64,000 bases of DNA from an uncultured Pelagibacteraceae bacterium. Lineage in GTDB: Bacteria > Pseudomonadota > Alphaproteobacteria > Pelagibacterales > AG-422-B15. Below the pieces are notes generated by a model, which had not been told where the DNA came from, did no database searches, and saw only the letters and a list, made by a program, of their open reading frames with translations. A program made the position numbers and the translations under genes. Shown here one piece after another: positions 1 to 8,810 of this stretch. Each line of letters starts with the position of its first letter. Position 1 is the stretch's first letter. Location of the stretch: assembly GCA_902610585.1 (NCBI GenBank), contig CACLWE010000008.1, positions 1 to 64,000 on the forward strand. The letters are read 5' to 3'.

Positions 1-153
1 ACCAGTTATAATTTTTTCATCAATTATAGGAAGTTGCCCCGATACATAAACTAAGTTACCTATTTTTTTAAAAGGCAAATAATTCCCGAGAGTTACAAGC
101 TTAAATTGCTTATAATCTTTTTCTACTTCGAGTATTTTATCCGCTAACTTCAT
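1..153 (-). CDS. RidA/YjgF family protein, N-terminal part (cut by window edge)
   Basis: Only the first 51 codons lie in the window; the reading frame is open to base 1. The start is the ATG at 153-151. The visible protein contains GNYLPF near residue 23 and NLVYVSGQLP near residue 38, the N-terminal pattern of the longer RidA-like (YjgF/UK114) proteins, which include enamine/imine deaminases. It overlaps the end of the upstream HAD gene by 17 bases, so the two are probably translated from one message. Family assignment is fairly good; the substrate cannot be told. Confidence 0.7.
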   Translation of the reverse strand, partial: MKLADKILEVEKDYKQFKLVTLGNYLPFKKIGNLVYVSGQLPIIDEKIITG

Positions 154-802
154 TAATAAGAAAATTATATATATCTTTCCAACTATATGCACGAAAATCT
201 GCCTCTTTAGGCGAAACCGCAAGTTTAGATAATCGTTCATCTGATATGTAATGAATAGTTTTAGTTTTCGATACTTCTTCTTTTACAGAGGTTATATGGG
301 GAGCTAAATCATCTATAAAAAAAACTTTTTCATTAAAGTCTCTAATTAATTCTTTAATTACTAACCCTTTTGGTCCATTTCCAGCAATTATTTGAAGATT
401 AAGACCATTCTTTTGAAAACAATACTTTCTATCATCCAAATATTTGAATGGAATATTAGTCAGTACTAAAATTTGAAAATTAGAGTCCAGAAGTTTATTG
501 ATAAAGTGTATTGATCCTTCAACAAAAGTTATATCTTTTGATTCAGTTTGAAAAAAATCGTCTAAATATTCAAGTATAACTTCATTAGATAGAACTTCAT
601 CAGTCCCTTTTTGTTTTATATTTCCGAAAAGAGCGTATGAAGTTAGGTCATACCAAAATCCTTTTTTTTCTAAATAAATTTCAAAGCATTTTACAAAATT
701 TAATAAGACTTCGTCAGCATCAGTTATAAGCAGTGGTTTATTCTTTAATAGAGTAGCTTTGCTTATTTGCTTTTGAAGGCCATCAGATAGCTTATGTGAC
801 AC
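137..802 (-). CDS. HAD-superfamily hydrolase
   Basis: A 221-residue protein with the HAD motifs in order: DADEVLL near residue 28 (the nucleophile and acid/base aspartates), VLTN near residue 113 (motif II threonine), a lysine in the NGPKG stretch near 145, and FFIDD near 162 (motif IV acidic pair). This predicts a soluble phosphatase or related phosphotransfer enzyme; the substrate is unknown. It starts 3 bases after the aldehyde dehydrogenase gene stops and overlaps the RidA-family gene at its end, so the three look like one transcription unit. Confidence 0.75.
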   Translation of the reverse strand: MSHKLSDGLQKQISKATLLKNKPLLITDADEVLLNFVKCFEIYLEKKGFWYDLTSYALFGNIKQKGTDEVLSNEVILEYLDDFFQTESKDITFVEGSIHFINKLLDSNFQILVLTNIPFKYLDDRKYCFQKNGLNLQIIAGNGPKGLVIKELIRDFNEKVFFIDDLAPHITSVKEEVSKTKTIHYISDERLSKLAVSPKEADFRAYSWKDIYNFLINEVSG

Positions 803-805
803 TAA

Positions 806-2296
806 TTACTTAACTTCTATCAATGTTAGTTTTGTTTGAGTATATTGGCCAAGAGCTTCCAGAGATTTATCTCTTCCAGAACCTGACTGCTTGTATCCAC
901 CGTGAGGTAAAGACATATCTCCATCGCTCAAACTATTTATCAGAACTTTTCCACTTTTAATTCTTTTTGCAAGCTTATGTACTTTATTTAAATCATTAGA
1001 CCATATCATTGCATTAAGTCCATAATGAGTATCATTTGCTATTTGAAGAGCTTCATCTTCATTTTCAAAATCTATGGCACATAATACTGGTCCGAAAATT
1101 TCCTCTTTAGCAACAGTCATTGAATTTTGAACATCTTTAAAGACCGTAGGACTGACATAGTAGCCACCTGAGTCTTGAAGCACCTGATCACCACCAGTTA
1201 TAACATTCGCACCTTCAGATTTGCCTTTATCTATATAATTCATAATTCTTTCAGTTTGGGTTTTATCGACTATCGAGCCCATTAAAGTGTTTGGATCAAA
1301 TGGGTTACCTGGCATCCAAGATTGAGAGTAGCTTACAACCTTTTCTAAAAATTCGTCTTTTATCGATTTTTGAAGTAGCAACCTTGAGGGCGCATCACAT
1401 ACCTGACCACTGTTTCCAAACATGCCATCAGCTGCCATTTTTGCAGCGTGGTCTAAGTCAGGTGCATCTGCAAATATTATGTTTGGAGACTTTCCTCCAC
1501 ACTCCAGTGAAACCCTCTTCATGTTGGATTCACCTGCGTAAGATAAAAAATATCTGCCAACTTCAGTAGATCCAGTAAATCCAAGTTTATCAACATCCAT
1601 GTGAGTTCCTAATGCTTTTCCTGCAGTAGGACCATAACCTGGCACTACATTGAAGACTCCTTCTGGAATACCAGCCTCCATTGCTAGTTCGGCAACTCTT
1701 AATGCAGATAAAGGTGATTGTTCTGCGGGCTTTAAAATAAAACTATTTCCAGTTGCTAACGCAGGTGCAAATTTCCAACAAGCCATTAACAAAGGAAAAT
1801 TCCAAGGAGTTACTGCTCCAACTACACCCAGAGGTTCTTTTGTGATAGTGGCAATCAAATTATCACTTGTTGGAGCTACATCATCATAAAGTTTATCAAT
1901 TGCCTCAGCATACCATTTTGTGCAATTAATACATGCTGCTATATCACCAGTCGCCCTAGTTATAGGTTTACCCATGTTTAAAGTTTCTAGTAAGCCAAGC
2001 TCTAGAATATTTTTTTTCATTAAGTCAGCGAAATTAAATAGAATTTTTTTTCTTTTTGAAGGAGCCATTCTAGACCATGACCCTTTTTCAAATACATCGC
2101 GCGCAGCTTTGACAGCTATGTTTATATCTTCAACGTCACATTCTGAAACGCTAGTTATTATTGATCCATCAACAGGACTAATGCTCTCAAACGTTTTGCC
2201 GGTTACTGAATTTATATAGTTTCCATTAATAAAAGCCTGGTTTTTAAAATCCAGAGATGATTTCTTTTCCATCACATCATTTAGAGCGAGAGCCAT
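806..2296 (-). CDS. puuC: Aldehyde dehydrogenase, PuuC-like (gamma-glutamyl-gamma-aminobutyraldehyde dehydrogenase)
   Basis: A 496-residue NAD(P)-dependent aldehyde dehydrogenase of normal length. Catalytic residues are visible: N166 in TPWNFPL, K189 in ILKPAEQ, E265 in LECGGKSP and nucleophile C300 in GQVCDA. The C-terminal stretch with DGDM and GGYKQSGSGRDKSLEAL closely matches PuuC of the gamma-glutamylated putrescine pathway as I remember it. A PuuB-like oxidase lies at 23.5 kb in the same window, which supports this role. A betaine- or other aldehyde dehydrogenase remains possible. An AAAGG ribosome site precedes the ATG. It lies 62 bases downstream of topA. Confidence 0.75.
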   Translation of the reverse strand: MALALNDVMEKKSSLDFKNQAFINGNYINSVTGKTFESISPVDGSIITSVSECDVEDINIAVKAARDVFEKGSWSRMAPSKRKKILFNFADLMKKNILELGLLETLNMGKPITRATGDIAACINCTKWYAEAIDKLYDDVAPTSDNLIATITKEPLGVVGAVTPWNFPLLMACWKFAPALATGNSFILKPAEQSPLSALRVAELAMEAGIPEGVFNVVPGYGPTAGKALGTHMDVDKLGFTGSTEVGRYFLSYAGESNMKRVSLECGGKSPNIIFADAPDLDHAAKMAADGMFGNSGQVCDAPSRLLLQKSIKDEFLEKVVSYSQSWMPGNPFDPNTLMGSIVDKTQTERIMNYIDKGKSEGANVITGGDQVLQDSGGYYVSPTVFKDVQNSMTVAKEEIFGPVLCAIDFENEDEALQIANDTHYGLNAMIWSNDLNKVHKLAKRIKSGKVLINSLSDGDMSLPHGGYKQSGSGRDKSLEALGQYTQTKLTLIEVK

Positions 2297-2358
2297 AGTT
2301 AACCTTTCAATTTGTTAATAGTTTAATTTTTGTAAAGATTATAAAGATACAGGTTTTT

Positions 2359-2946
2359 TTATTTTTTTGAAGATTTTTTCTTTTTCTTACCTGTTTTTTC
2401 TAGTTTTTTTTCAATCAAATCAATAGCTTCTTCTATTAGAATTTCCTCTGGGTCAATATTATCGGGAATTGTGGCATTAGTACTTTTATATTTAATATAG
2501 GGCCCAAACTTCCCTTTCATCACTTTGATTGGTTTTTTATCATCGGGATGCTCTCCTAAAGTTTTAATTTCAGAAGAACTTTTAAGTCTACCAGGTTTTG
2601 CATTAGCAAGCAGAGAAACTGCTCTGTTAATACCAATATCAAAAATTTCAGAATTATCTTCAAGGCTAGCATTTTTATCACCACAATTAATGTAGCCACC
2701 ATAGCGGCCATAATTCACAGTAATAATTTCACCTGTTTCAGGATGACCACCTATCTCTCTTGGCAAACTTAATAAATACTGAGCTTTATCTAAATCAATT
2801 GAAGAGGGGGAAATTCCTTTGGGCACTGAGGCTCTCTTTGGTTTTTCTTTTTCAACTACATCACCTAGTTGAACGTATGGCCCAAATCTTCCATTCAATA
2901 ATTTAATATCCTGTTCCGACTCGGCAGTATTTATTAAGTTTGCCAA
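2359..2946 (-). CDS. topA: DNA topoisomerase I, C-terminal part (out of frame with the N-terminal part)
   Basis: A 195-residue open frame holding three topoisomerase I C-terminal repeats, with cores NGRFGPYVQLG near 18-28, NYGRYGGYINCG near 78-89 and KGKFGPYIKYK near 144-154, and ending in a lysine-rich tail. Such repeats are the normal end of alphaproteobacterial TopA and are not known as a free-standing gene. It overlaps the N-terminal frame by 44 bases and sits one base out of phase; the only nearby start codon is a TTG with no clear ribosome site. I read it as the rest of topA after a frameshift, not a separate gene. Confidence 0.75.
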   Translation of the reverse strand: MANLINTAESEQDIKLLNGRFGPYVQLGDVVEKEKPKRASVPKGISPSSIDLDKAQYLLSLPREIGGHPETGEIITVNYGRYGGYINCGDKNASLEDNSEIFDIGINRAVSLLANAKPGRLKSSSEIKTLGEHPDDKKPIKVMKGKFGPYIKYKSTNATIPDNIDPEEILIEEAIDLIEKKLEKTGKKKKKSSKK

Positions 2947-4903
2947 GAGAGATAGGTCTAGTAAACTTACAATCGGGATAGTTGGAACAGCCTACGAACG
3001 CTCCAAATCGACTTACTTTAAGACTCAGTTCACCTTCACAGTTTTCAGAAGGACAACTTCTTGATATTGCCTTTTCTCCGTTACTTTCTTCTTTTTGCTC
3101 AAATATATGTGACTTAAGAATTTCATTTAAATTATCTAATATATTAGTAATTCTCAAATCAGTAACATTACCTACATTTGTAGAAAAATTTTTCCAAAAA
3201 CTTTCTAAGAATTCAGTCCATTTTATTTTTCCAGAAGTAATTTCATCAAGTGATTCTTCCATGCCAGCAGTAAACTCATAGTCAATGTACTTTGAGAAAA
3301 ATCCTTTAAGAAATGCTGTTATCAATATTGCTCTATCAACAGGTACAAACCTATTTTTATCAAGTTCAACATAATTTCTTGTTTTTAGAACAGATATTAT
3401 ACTTGCGTAAGTTGAGGGTCTTCCTATACCCAATTCTTCTAATTTTTTTACTAAACTTGCCTCAGAGTATCTAGGGGGTGGAAGAGTAAAATGCTGTGTT
3501 TCTGTTGGTAAAACTGACTCTATCTTCATTCCTTTAGAAATAGCGGGCAATGTAACCTCATCTTCATCTTCCTCGTTTTCATCTTTTTTAATTTGTTCAT
3601 CACTTTTTACTTTAAACTCACTATAAATATTCAAAAACCCATCAAATTTTACCACAGAACCGTTTGCTCTCAGTTTTAATTCATTCTTTTCAGAGCTGAT
3701 ATCAATAGCTGTTCTTTCAAATACAGCAGAACTCATTTGACTTGCAAGCGCCCTTTTCCATATCAACGAGTATAATTTTAAGCTATCTGTATCTAAATAT
3801 TTTGAAACCTGATCAGGAGTTAATTCGATATCAGTAGGTCGAATTCCCTCGTGAGCTTCCTGAGCGTTTTTAGCTTTTTTTGATTTGTAAGCTCTTACTT
3901 CATTAGGGCAATACCCATTCTCAAAATTTTTTTTCAAATAGTTTCTATACGTTTCAATGGCTTCTTTAGATATATCAGTGCTATCAGTACGCATGTAAGT
4001 TATTAAACCAACTGTTTCACCATTAATTTCAATACCTTGAAATAATTTTTGTGCAATTTGCATTGTTCGAGAGGCGCCAAAACCATAAATACTTGATGCG
4101 GTTTGTTGAAGTGTTGAGGTAGAAAAAGGTGGTTCCGGATTCCTCGATGCTGGTTTTTTTGTAATATCTATTATTTCAAATTTATTATCCGAGAATAAAT
4201 TTACAATTTTTTTCGCATCATCTTCAGACTTAAAGCTAAATTTTTCTACTTTTTTGCCTTCTACAGAAAGTAAATTTGCTTCTATATTAAAACCATCCTC
4301 AAATTTTACATTGCCTTTAATTTTCCAATACTCTTCAGGTTCGAAAGACTCAATGGCAAGTTCACGTTCACATATCAATCTTAAAGCAACTGATTGAACT
4401 CTTCCTGCTGATTTAGCTCCTGGTAATTTTCTCCATAATACTGGTGACAAATTAAAGCCAAATAGATAATCCAGTGCTCTTCGAGCTAAATAGGCGTCTA
4501 CAAGATCAGTATCAATATCTCTTGGATTGGCAATTCCATTTTTTACTGCATTTTTTGTGATCTCACTAAAGACCACTCTCTTGACAGTTTTGTCTTTTAG
4601 TAATTTTTTCTTATTTAATAGCTCAACAATATGCCATGCAATTGCCTCACCTTCTCTATCCGGGTCAGTTGCAAGATAAAGAGTAGATGCATCAGCGCTG
4701 GCATCATAAATTTCTTTCATATGTTTCTTTGAAGTTGAAGAAACTTCCCATTCAAAAGCAAAATTATTTTCTGGATCTACCGAGCCATTTTTAGATGGTA
4801 AATCACGAACATGACCAAAGCTTGCAAGTACATTGAACTCACTTCCTAAGTATTTATTTATTGTTTTAGCCTTAGCTGGGCTTTCTACTATTACTAAATT
4901 CAT
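2903..4903 (-). CDS. topA: DNA topoisomerase I, N-terminal and catalytic part
   Basis: Type IA topoisomerase that relaxes negative supercoils. The 666-residue frame starts with a TOPRIM domain (IVESPAKAKTI at 4-14; DPDREGEAIAWH at 80-91), carries the active-site tyrosine Y303 in GLITYMRTDST, and has one four-cysteine zinc finger near its end (CPSENC and CSNYPDC). Translation stops about 17 codons after the finger, whereas the C-terminal repeats continue in the +1 frame (2359-2946). Joined by a one-base shift the protein would be about 845 residues, a normal alphaproteobacterial size. See findings for the shift site. Confidence 0.9.
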   Translation of the reverse strand: MNLVIVESPAKAKTINKYLGSEFNVLASFGHVRDLPSKNGSVDPENNFAFEWEVSSTSKKHMKEIYDASADASTLYLATDPDREGEAIAWHIVELLNKKKLLKDKTVKRVVFSEITKNAVKNGIANPRDIDTDLVDAYLARRALDYLFGFNLSPVLWRKLPGAKSAGRVQSVALRLICERELAIESFEPEEYWKIKGNVKFEDGFNIEANLLSVEGKKVEKFSFKSEDDAKKIVNLFSDNKFEIIDITKKPASRNPEPPFSTSTLQQTASSIYGFGASRTMQIAQKLFQGIEINGETVGLITYMRTDSTDISKEAIETYRNYLKKNFENGYCPNEVRAYKSKKAKNAQEAHEGIRPTDIELTPDQVSKYLDTDSLKLYSLIWKRALASQMSSAVFERTAIDISSEKNELKLRANGSVVKFDGFLNIYSEFKVKSDEQIKKDENEEDEDEVTLPAISKGMKIESVLPTETQHFTLPPPRYSEASLVKKLEELGIGRPSTYASIISVLKTRNYVELDKNRFVPVDRAILITAFLKGFFSKYIDYEFTAGMEESLDEITSGKIKWTEFLESFWKNFSTNVGNVTDLRITNILDNLNEILKSHIFEQKEESNGEKAISRSCPSENCEGELSLKVSRFGAFVGCSNYPDCKFTRPISLGKLNKYCRVGTGY

Positions 4904-4930
4904 ATCCTTATAAACGCGCTCTTTAATATA

Positions 4931-4962
4931 TTTTTGTGAGCTTTGTCAAATTTTCACAAAAA
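4931..4962. promoter_or_regulatory. Inverted repeat in the topA upstream region
   Basis: The 87-base gap between topA and plsY contains a 9-base inverted repeat, TTTTTGTGA at 4931-4939 and TCACAAAAA at 4954-4962. Between the arms, on the topA strand, lies a perfect TTGACA hexamer (bases 4949-4944) that could be the topA -35 element, although I see no good -10 at 16-18 bases. The layout would suit an operator over a promoter. It is not a convincing terminator because neither arm is GC-rich. Low confidence. Confidence 0.25.
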
Positions 4963-4990
4963 ATATTTTATAATTGGCAGAATATAAGGC

Positions 4991-5572
4991 TTAATACAAT
5001 TTCTTTTCCTCACTCTTTAATAAGCGATTTATATTTTCATGATGAGAAAAGATCATAATTAGATTTATAATAAAACACATAAAAGAAACATTGAAATTAA
5101 AATAAAATAATGAAATTAACGAAATTAAATTTGCGGAAAGCAAACTTGCTAGTGACGAATATCTATAAATTACAAATATTATAATCCAACTTACTCCAAG
5201 AGCTAAAAATAAATAAAAGTTAACTGCAAATATAATTCCCATAAAAGAAGCATATCCTTTACCTCCTTTTAAATCATCAAGCCATATAGGAAATATATGA
5301 CCAAATAGAATAAAAGTTCCAGATATAAAAAGTAAATTTTCATTGATTGCCAGAGTAAGGGTTATTGGTATTAACGCTTTAAAAAAATCAATTAATAGTG
5401 TAATTCCTGCAGCTGAAAAGTTTCCTGTTCTTAATACGTTCGTAGCCCCAATATTTCCTGAGCCAATACTTTTAAGCTCCCCTAAATTGAATAACCTTGA
5501 CACCAAAATACCAGTTGGGATTGATCCTAGAAGGTAGGAAAAGTAAATTATTAAAATTATCTCGAATATCAT
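4991..5572 (-). CDS. plsY: Glycerol-3-phosphate acyltransferase PlsY
   Basis: An integral membrane enzyme that moves an acyl group from acyl-phosphate (made by PlsX, present at 37.2 kb) to glycerol-3-phosphate, the first step of phospholipid synthesis. Family motifs are clear: SYLLGSIPTG at the N-terminus, GSGNIGATNVLR near 42-53, and GGKGYAS near 101. I choose the ATG at 5572, giving 193 residues, because it forms the four-base ATGA overlap with the pyrB stop; an in-frame start seven codons upstream is less likely. In other Alphaproteobacteria pyrC lies between pyrB and plsY, and dprA follows; neither is here. Confidence 0.9.
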   Translation of the reverse strand: MIFEIILIIYFSYLLGSIPTGILVSRLFNLGELKSIGSGNIGATNVLRTGNFSAAGITLLIDFFKALIPITLTLAINENLLFISGTFILFGHIFPIWLDDLKGGKGYASFMGIIFAVNFYLFLALGVSWIIIFVIYRYSSLASLLSANLISLISLFYFNFNVSFMCFIINLIMIFSHHENINRLLKSEEKKLY

Positions 5573-6507
5573 TTTACCATAATTGACAAACAAGCCATCC
5601 GAACAGCTACTCCATTTTCAACCTGTTCAGTTATCACTGATTTGTTTACATCATCAGCTAGTTCATTCTCTATTTCTACACCTCGATTTATCGGACCAGG
5701 GTGAAGCACTAGTACTCCAGGCTTTGCTAATTTTAACTTTTCATAAGTAAGTCCAAAACTTCTAAAATAATCGTCTGCTGATGGAAGATTTAAATCTTTT
5801 ATTCTTTCATTTTGGATTCTAAGCATCATCACTATATCAGCATCTTTTATGCCTTCTTCTAAATTTGTGAACGTCTCAACATCATATTTATCTAAATCTT
5901 TTGGTTTAAAATAATCAGGAAATACGAATCTAACTTTTGATTTCATTTTATTTAGAAGATAGTAGTTTGACCTTGCTACTCGACTATGTTCAAGATCACC
6001 ACATATTGAAACTGTGATATCATTAAGCTTTCGATTGTGATTCATGATTGTATAAGCATCAAGCAATGCTTGTGTGGGGTGTTCATTAATACCTTCTCCA
6101 GCATTTATAACAGGACATTCTAATATTTTAGCAATTTCTTTTGAGGCATCATTTTCTCCATGTCTGATAATTACAAGATCAGGGTTCATTGCCCCTAAAG
6201 TTTGAGCGGTATCAAATAAACTTTCACCTTTTCTTAATGAAGATCCTTCAATATTCATATTAATTACGTCAGCGCCTAATCTTTTAGCAGCTATCTCAAA
6301 AGAGATAAGTGTTCTTGTAGAGGGTTCAAAAAAAAGATTTATAATTGTTCTACCTTTTAAGATCGGTATTTTTTTATCCTTTTCCTTGTTATGCTCTTTG
6401 AAAATTTTACTGAGTTCTAAAATATTATTTATATCCTCAATGCTGAGATTTTTTATGCCATGCAGATGGGTTTGAGAGATTTTAGGGATTTTAATGTTTT
6501 CAAGCAT
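5569..6507 (-). CDS. pyrB: Aspartate carbamoyltransferase catalytic subunit
   Basis: Catalyses carbamoyl phosphate plus L-aspartate to N-carbamoyl-L-aspartate in pyrimidine synthesis. The 312-residue protein has the carbamoyl-phosphate motif FEPSTRTLISFE near 59-70, the HPTQALLD segment near 142, and LHPGPINRGVE near 275. Length is normal. There is no regulatory subunit (pyrI) nearby, as expected in Alphaproteobacteria. It abuts ruvX upstream (one-base overlap) and overlaps plsY downstream, so translation is probably coupled. Dihydroorotase (pyrC), its usual neighbour, is missing here; pyrE is at 16.6 kb. Confidence 0.95.
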   Translation of the reverse strand: MLENIKIPKISQTHLHGIKNLSIEDINNILELSKIFKEHNKEKDKKIPILKGRTIINLFFEPSTRTLISFEIAAKRLGADVINMNIEGSSLRKGESLFDTAQTLGAMNPDLVIIRHGENDASKEIAKILECPVINAGEGINEHPTQALLDAYTIMNHNRKLNDITVSICGDLEHSRVARSNYYLLNKMKSKVRFVFPDYFKPKDLDKYDVETFTNLEEGIKDADIVMMLRIQNERIKDLNLPSADDYFRSFGLTYEKLKLAKPGVLVLHPGPINRGVEIENELADDVNKSVITEQVENGVAVRMACLSIMVK

Positions 6508-7016
6508 TAATTCATTCTTTTAATATAATTTAATGCACCTTCCAAGATAAATGCTGAAGCGAGACTATCGATTTCTTTTCTTTCATTATGGGCTTTTTTT
6601 CTGTTTTTAGAATTATTTGTATATAACCTGTCCACAGCAACAGTAGAAAGTCTTTCATCCCAAAAAGAATAGGGAATATTCAAAGACAAATTTATAGCTC
6701 TTGATTTATCACGGATTGATTGAGCACTTTTTCCCTCACTTCCATCCATATTTAATGGCAGTCCAATGATGAGGGCTTTAACGTCGTGAAGTTTAACTAG
6801 CTCATTTAATTCTTTCAGAAAGTCTTTCATGTTTGAATATTTAATAGTTCTTAATGGTAGAGCCCCCGTCATATCCGATGTAGAAATTGCAACTCCAATT
6901 CTTTTACTGCCAATGTCCAATCCTAGAATTTTATGATTACTTTCCACTAATGACTTAAATTCTGTAATATCTACTTCTTTTTTTGTTTCATTAGTCATTT
7001 TTTGAATGTATATCAT
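6507..7016 (-). CDS. ruvX: RuvX/YqgF family nuclease (putative Holliday junction resolvase)
   Basis: A 169-residue RNase H-fold protein, linked in other bacteria to Holliday junction resolution and to 16S rRNA 5' end maturation. Motifs: LGLDIGSKRIGVA near 33-45 with the catalytic aspartate, IIGLPLNMDGSEG near 84-96, and FWDERLST near 118. The window start at 7016 gives a longer N-terminal tail than usual; a second ATG six codons inside (6998) is also possible. The gene is divergent from gatC, with 31 bases between the starts. Confidence 0.9.
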   Translation of the reverse strand: MIYIQKMTNETKKEVDITEFKSLVESNHKILGLDIGSKRIGVAISTSDMTGALPLRTIKYSNMKDFLKELNELVKLHDVKALIIGLPLNMDGSEGKSAQSIRDKSRAINLSLNIPYSFWDERLSTVAVDRLYTNNSKNRKKAHNERKEIDSLASAFILEGALNYIKRMN

Positions 7017-7047
7017 ACATTAATTTAAGTTAGTACCTCATATAAAT

Positions 7048-7335
7048 ATGGAATTTGATAAGAAAAGTCTTTTAAAGCTTGGAAAGTTAGCAAGAATTTC
7101 AATCAGTGACGATAAACTCAATAGTCTTAGTAAGGATCTTAATTCAATTTTAGAATTTGTTGATCAGTTAAAAGAAATAAAAACTAATCAAGTTGATCCG
7201 ACATCTAATTCCCTTAATCAAAAATTAGAAGTTAGAGATGATAAAGTGATTACTAAGAATAATGCTGAAGATATATTAGAAAATGCACCTGAAAAAGAAA
7301 TGGACTTTTTTGTTGTTCCAAAAGTGATCGAATAA
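7048..7335 (+). CDS. gatC: Aspartyl/glutamyl-tRNA amidotransferase subunit C
   Basis: The small 95-residue subunit that clamps GatA and GatB together in the complex that converts misacylated Glu-tRNA(Gln) or Asp-tRNA(Asn) to the correct amide. It shows the family pattern [12 protein letters not shown] near residue 12, [14 protein letters not shown] near 31, and the conserved R-DDK segment near 57. Its stop overlaps the gatA start by one base (TAATG). The gatC-gatA-gatB order makes the call secure. No clear ribosome binding site precedes it. Confidence 0.93.
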   Translation: MEFDKKSLLKLGKLARISISDDKLNSLSKDLNSILEFVDQLKEIKTNQVDPTSNSLNQKLEVRDDKVITKNNAEDILENAPEKEMDFFVVPKVIE

Positions 7336-8810
7336 TGAAAGATAGTTATACATTAAAATCGCTGGCAGTTCTTTTGGAAAATAATAAAATATCATCGAAA
7401 GAGTTAACTTCAGAGTATTTAAAAAATATTGAAAATGGTAAAGAGTTAAATTGCTATAATACTATAACACAAGAGAAAGCTCTTATTGATGCTGGAAAGT
7501 CTGACGAAAGAAGAAAAAGTCAAAATCTCAGAAGTAAGTACGACGGAATTCCAATTGGAATAAAAGATTTATTTTGTACGAAGGGTGTGACTACTACTGC
7601 ATCAAGTAAAATTTTATCAAACTTTGTTCCAAATTATGAGTCTACAGTAACTCAAAATTGTGATGATGCAGGCTTGATTAGTTTAGGCAAATTAAATTGT
7701 GATGAATTTGCAATGGGTTCAACTAATAAAACTAGTTTTTTTGGTTCGGTTAAGAATCCATGGAAATCTGTAAATTCTGATAATGAGCTTGTTCCAGGAG
7801 GATCATCTGGAGGGTCAGCAGCAGCAGTTTCAAGTGATCTTTGTGTAGCCTCTCTTGGAACGGATACAGGAGGCTCAATTAGACAGCCAGCTTCTTTTAC
7901 AGGTACTGTTGGTTTGAAACCTTCATATGGAAGAGTATCCAGATGGGGAATAGTTGCATTTGCATCTTCATTAGATCAAGCGGGACCAATTACAAAAACC
8001 GTTGAAGACGCTGCAATATTCCTAGACATTATATCGGGTCATGATGAAAAGGATTCAACTTCTTCGGTTAATCCAAAAGAAAATTATTATGAAAATTTAA
8101 ATTCAGACATAAAAGGGATGAAGATTGGAATACCAAAGGAATTTAGAAGTGACAAGCTTCCAGCTAGTACTCAAAAAAGCTGGGATGAGTGTGCAAATTT
8201 ACTAAAAACTAATGGAGCAGAAATAGTAGATATTAGTTTACCTCATACAATGAGCGCTTTGCCCGCTTACTATATTATCGCACCTGCAGAAGCTTCATCA
8301 AATTTAGCTCGCTATGATGGAGTAAGATATGGACTAAGAGTCAAAGGAAATGATCTCATTGATATGTATGAAAAAACGAGATCAGAGGGATTTGGTGATG
8401 AAGTAAAGAGAAGAATATTAATTGGCACATATGTGCTATCATCTGGATATTATGATGCTTATTATATTAAGGCACAAAAGATTAGATCATTAATAAAAAG
8501 TGACTACGTTGAAGCCTTTAAAAAAGTTGATGCGATTCTCACTCCTTCAACACCTTCAACGGCTTTTGAAATTGCAAATGAGCCTTCTGATCCAGTACAA
8601 AACTATCTAAATGACATTTTTACTGTTCCTGTAAATCTAGCGGGTTTACCAGGTATATCAATTCCCTTTGCAAATGACGAAAATAATTTGCCAATTGGCT
8701 TACAATTGATAACAAATTCATTTGAAGAACAAAAATTACTGAATGTTGCTAGAAATATAGAGGAAACTATTAACTATTCAGAAACTCCAGAAAAATGGTG
8801 GCTCAAATGA
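7335..8810 (+). CDS. gatA: Aspartyl/glutamyl-tRNA amidotransferase subunit A
   Basis: The amidase subunit that frees ammonia from glutamine for transamidation of tRNA. The 491-residue protein has the amidase signature: the catalytic lysine in [10 protein letters not shown] near 78, [11 protein letters not shown] near 155-165, and the serine pair in [11 protein letters not shown] near 176. Length is normal. It overlaps gatC by one base and gatB by four (ATGA), so the three subunits are translationally coupled. Confidence 0.95.
   Translation: MKDSYTLKSLAVLLENNKISSKELTSEYLKNIENGKELNCYNTITQEKALIDAGKSDERRKSQNLRSKYDGIPIGIKDLFCTKGVTTTASSKILSNFVPNYESTVTQNCDDAGLISLGKLNCDEFAMGSTNKTSFFGSVKNPWKSVNSDNELVPGGSSGGSAAAVSSDLCVASLGTDTGGSIRQPASFTGTVGLKPSYGRVSRWGIVAFASSLDQAGPITKTVEDAAIFLDIISGHDEKDSTSSVNPKENYYENLNSDIKGMKIGIPKEFRSDKLPASTQKSWDECANLLKTNGAEIVDISLPHTMSALPAYYIIAPAEASSNLARYDGVRYGLRVKGNDLIDMYEKTRSEGFGDEVKRRILIGTYVLSSGYYDAYYIKAQKIRSLIKSDYVEAFKKVDAILTPSTPSTAFEIANEPSDPVQNYLNDIFTVPVNLAGLPGISIPFANDENNLPIGLQLITNSFEEQKLLNVARNIEETINYSETPEKWWLK

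Noticed and set aside
1291-2219. Three plus-strand open frames within the aldehyde dehydrogenase gene.
   Set aside because: They are antisense to a clear full-length enzyme, have no family resemblance and no ribosome sites.
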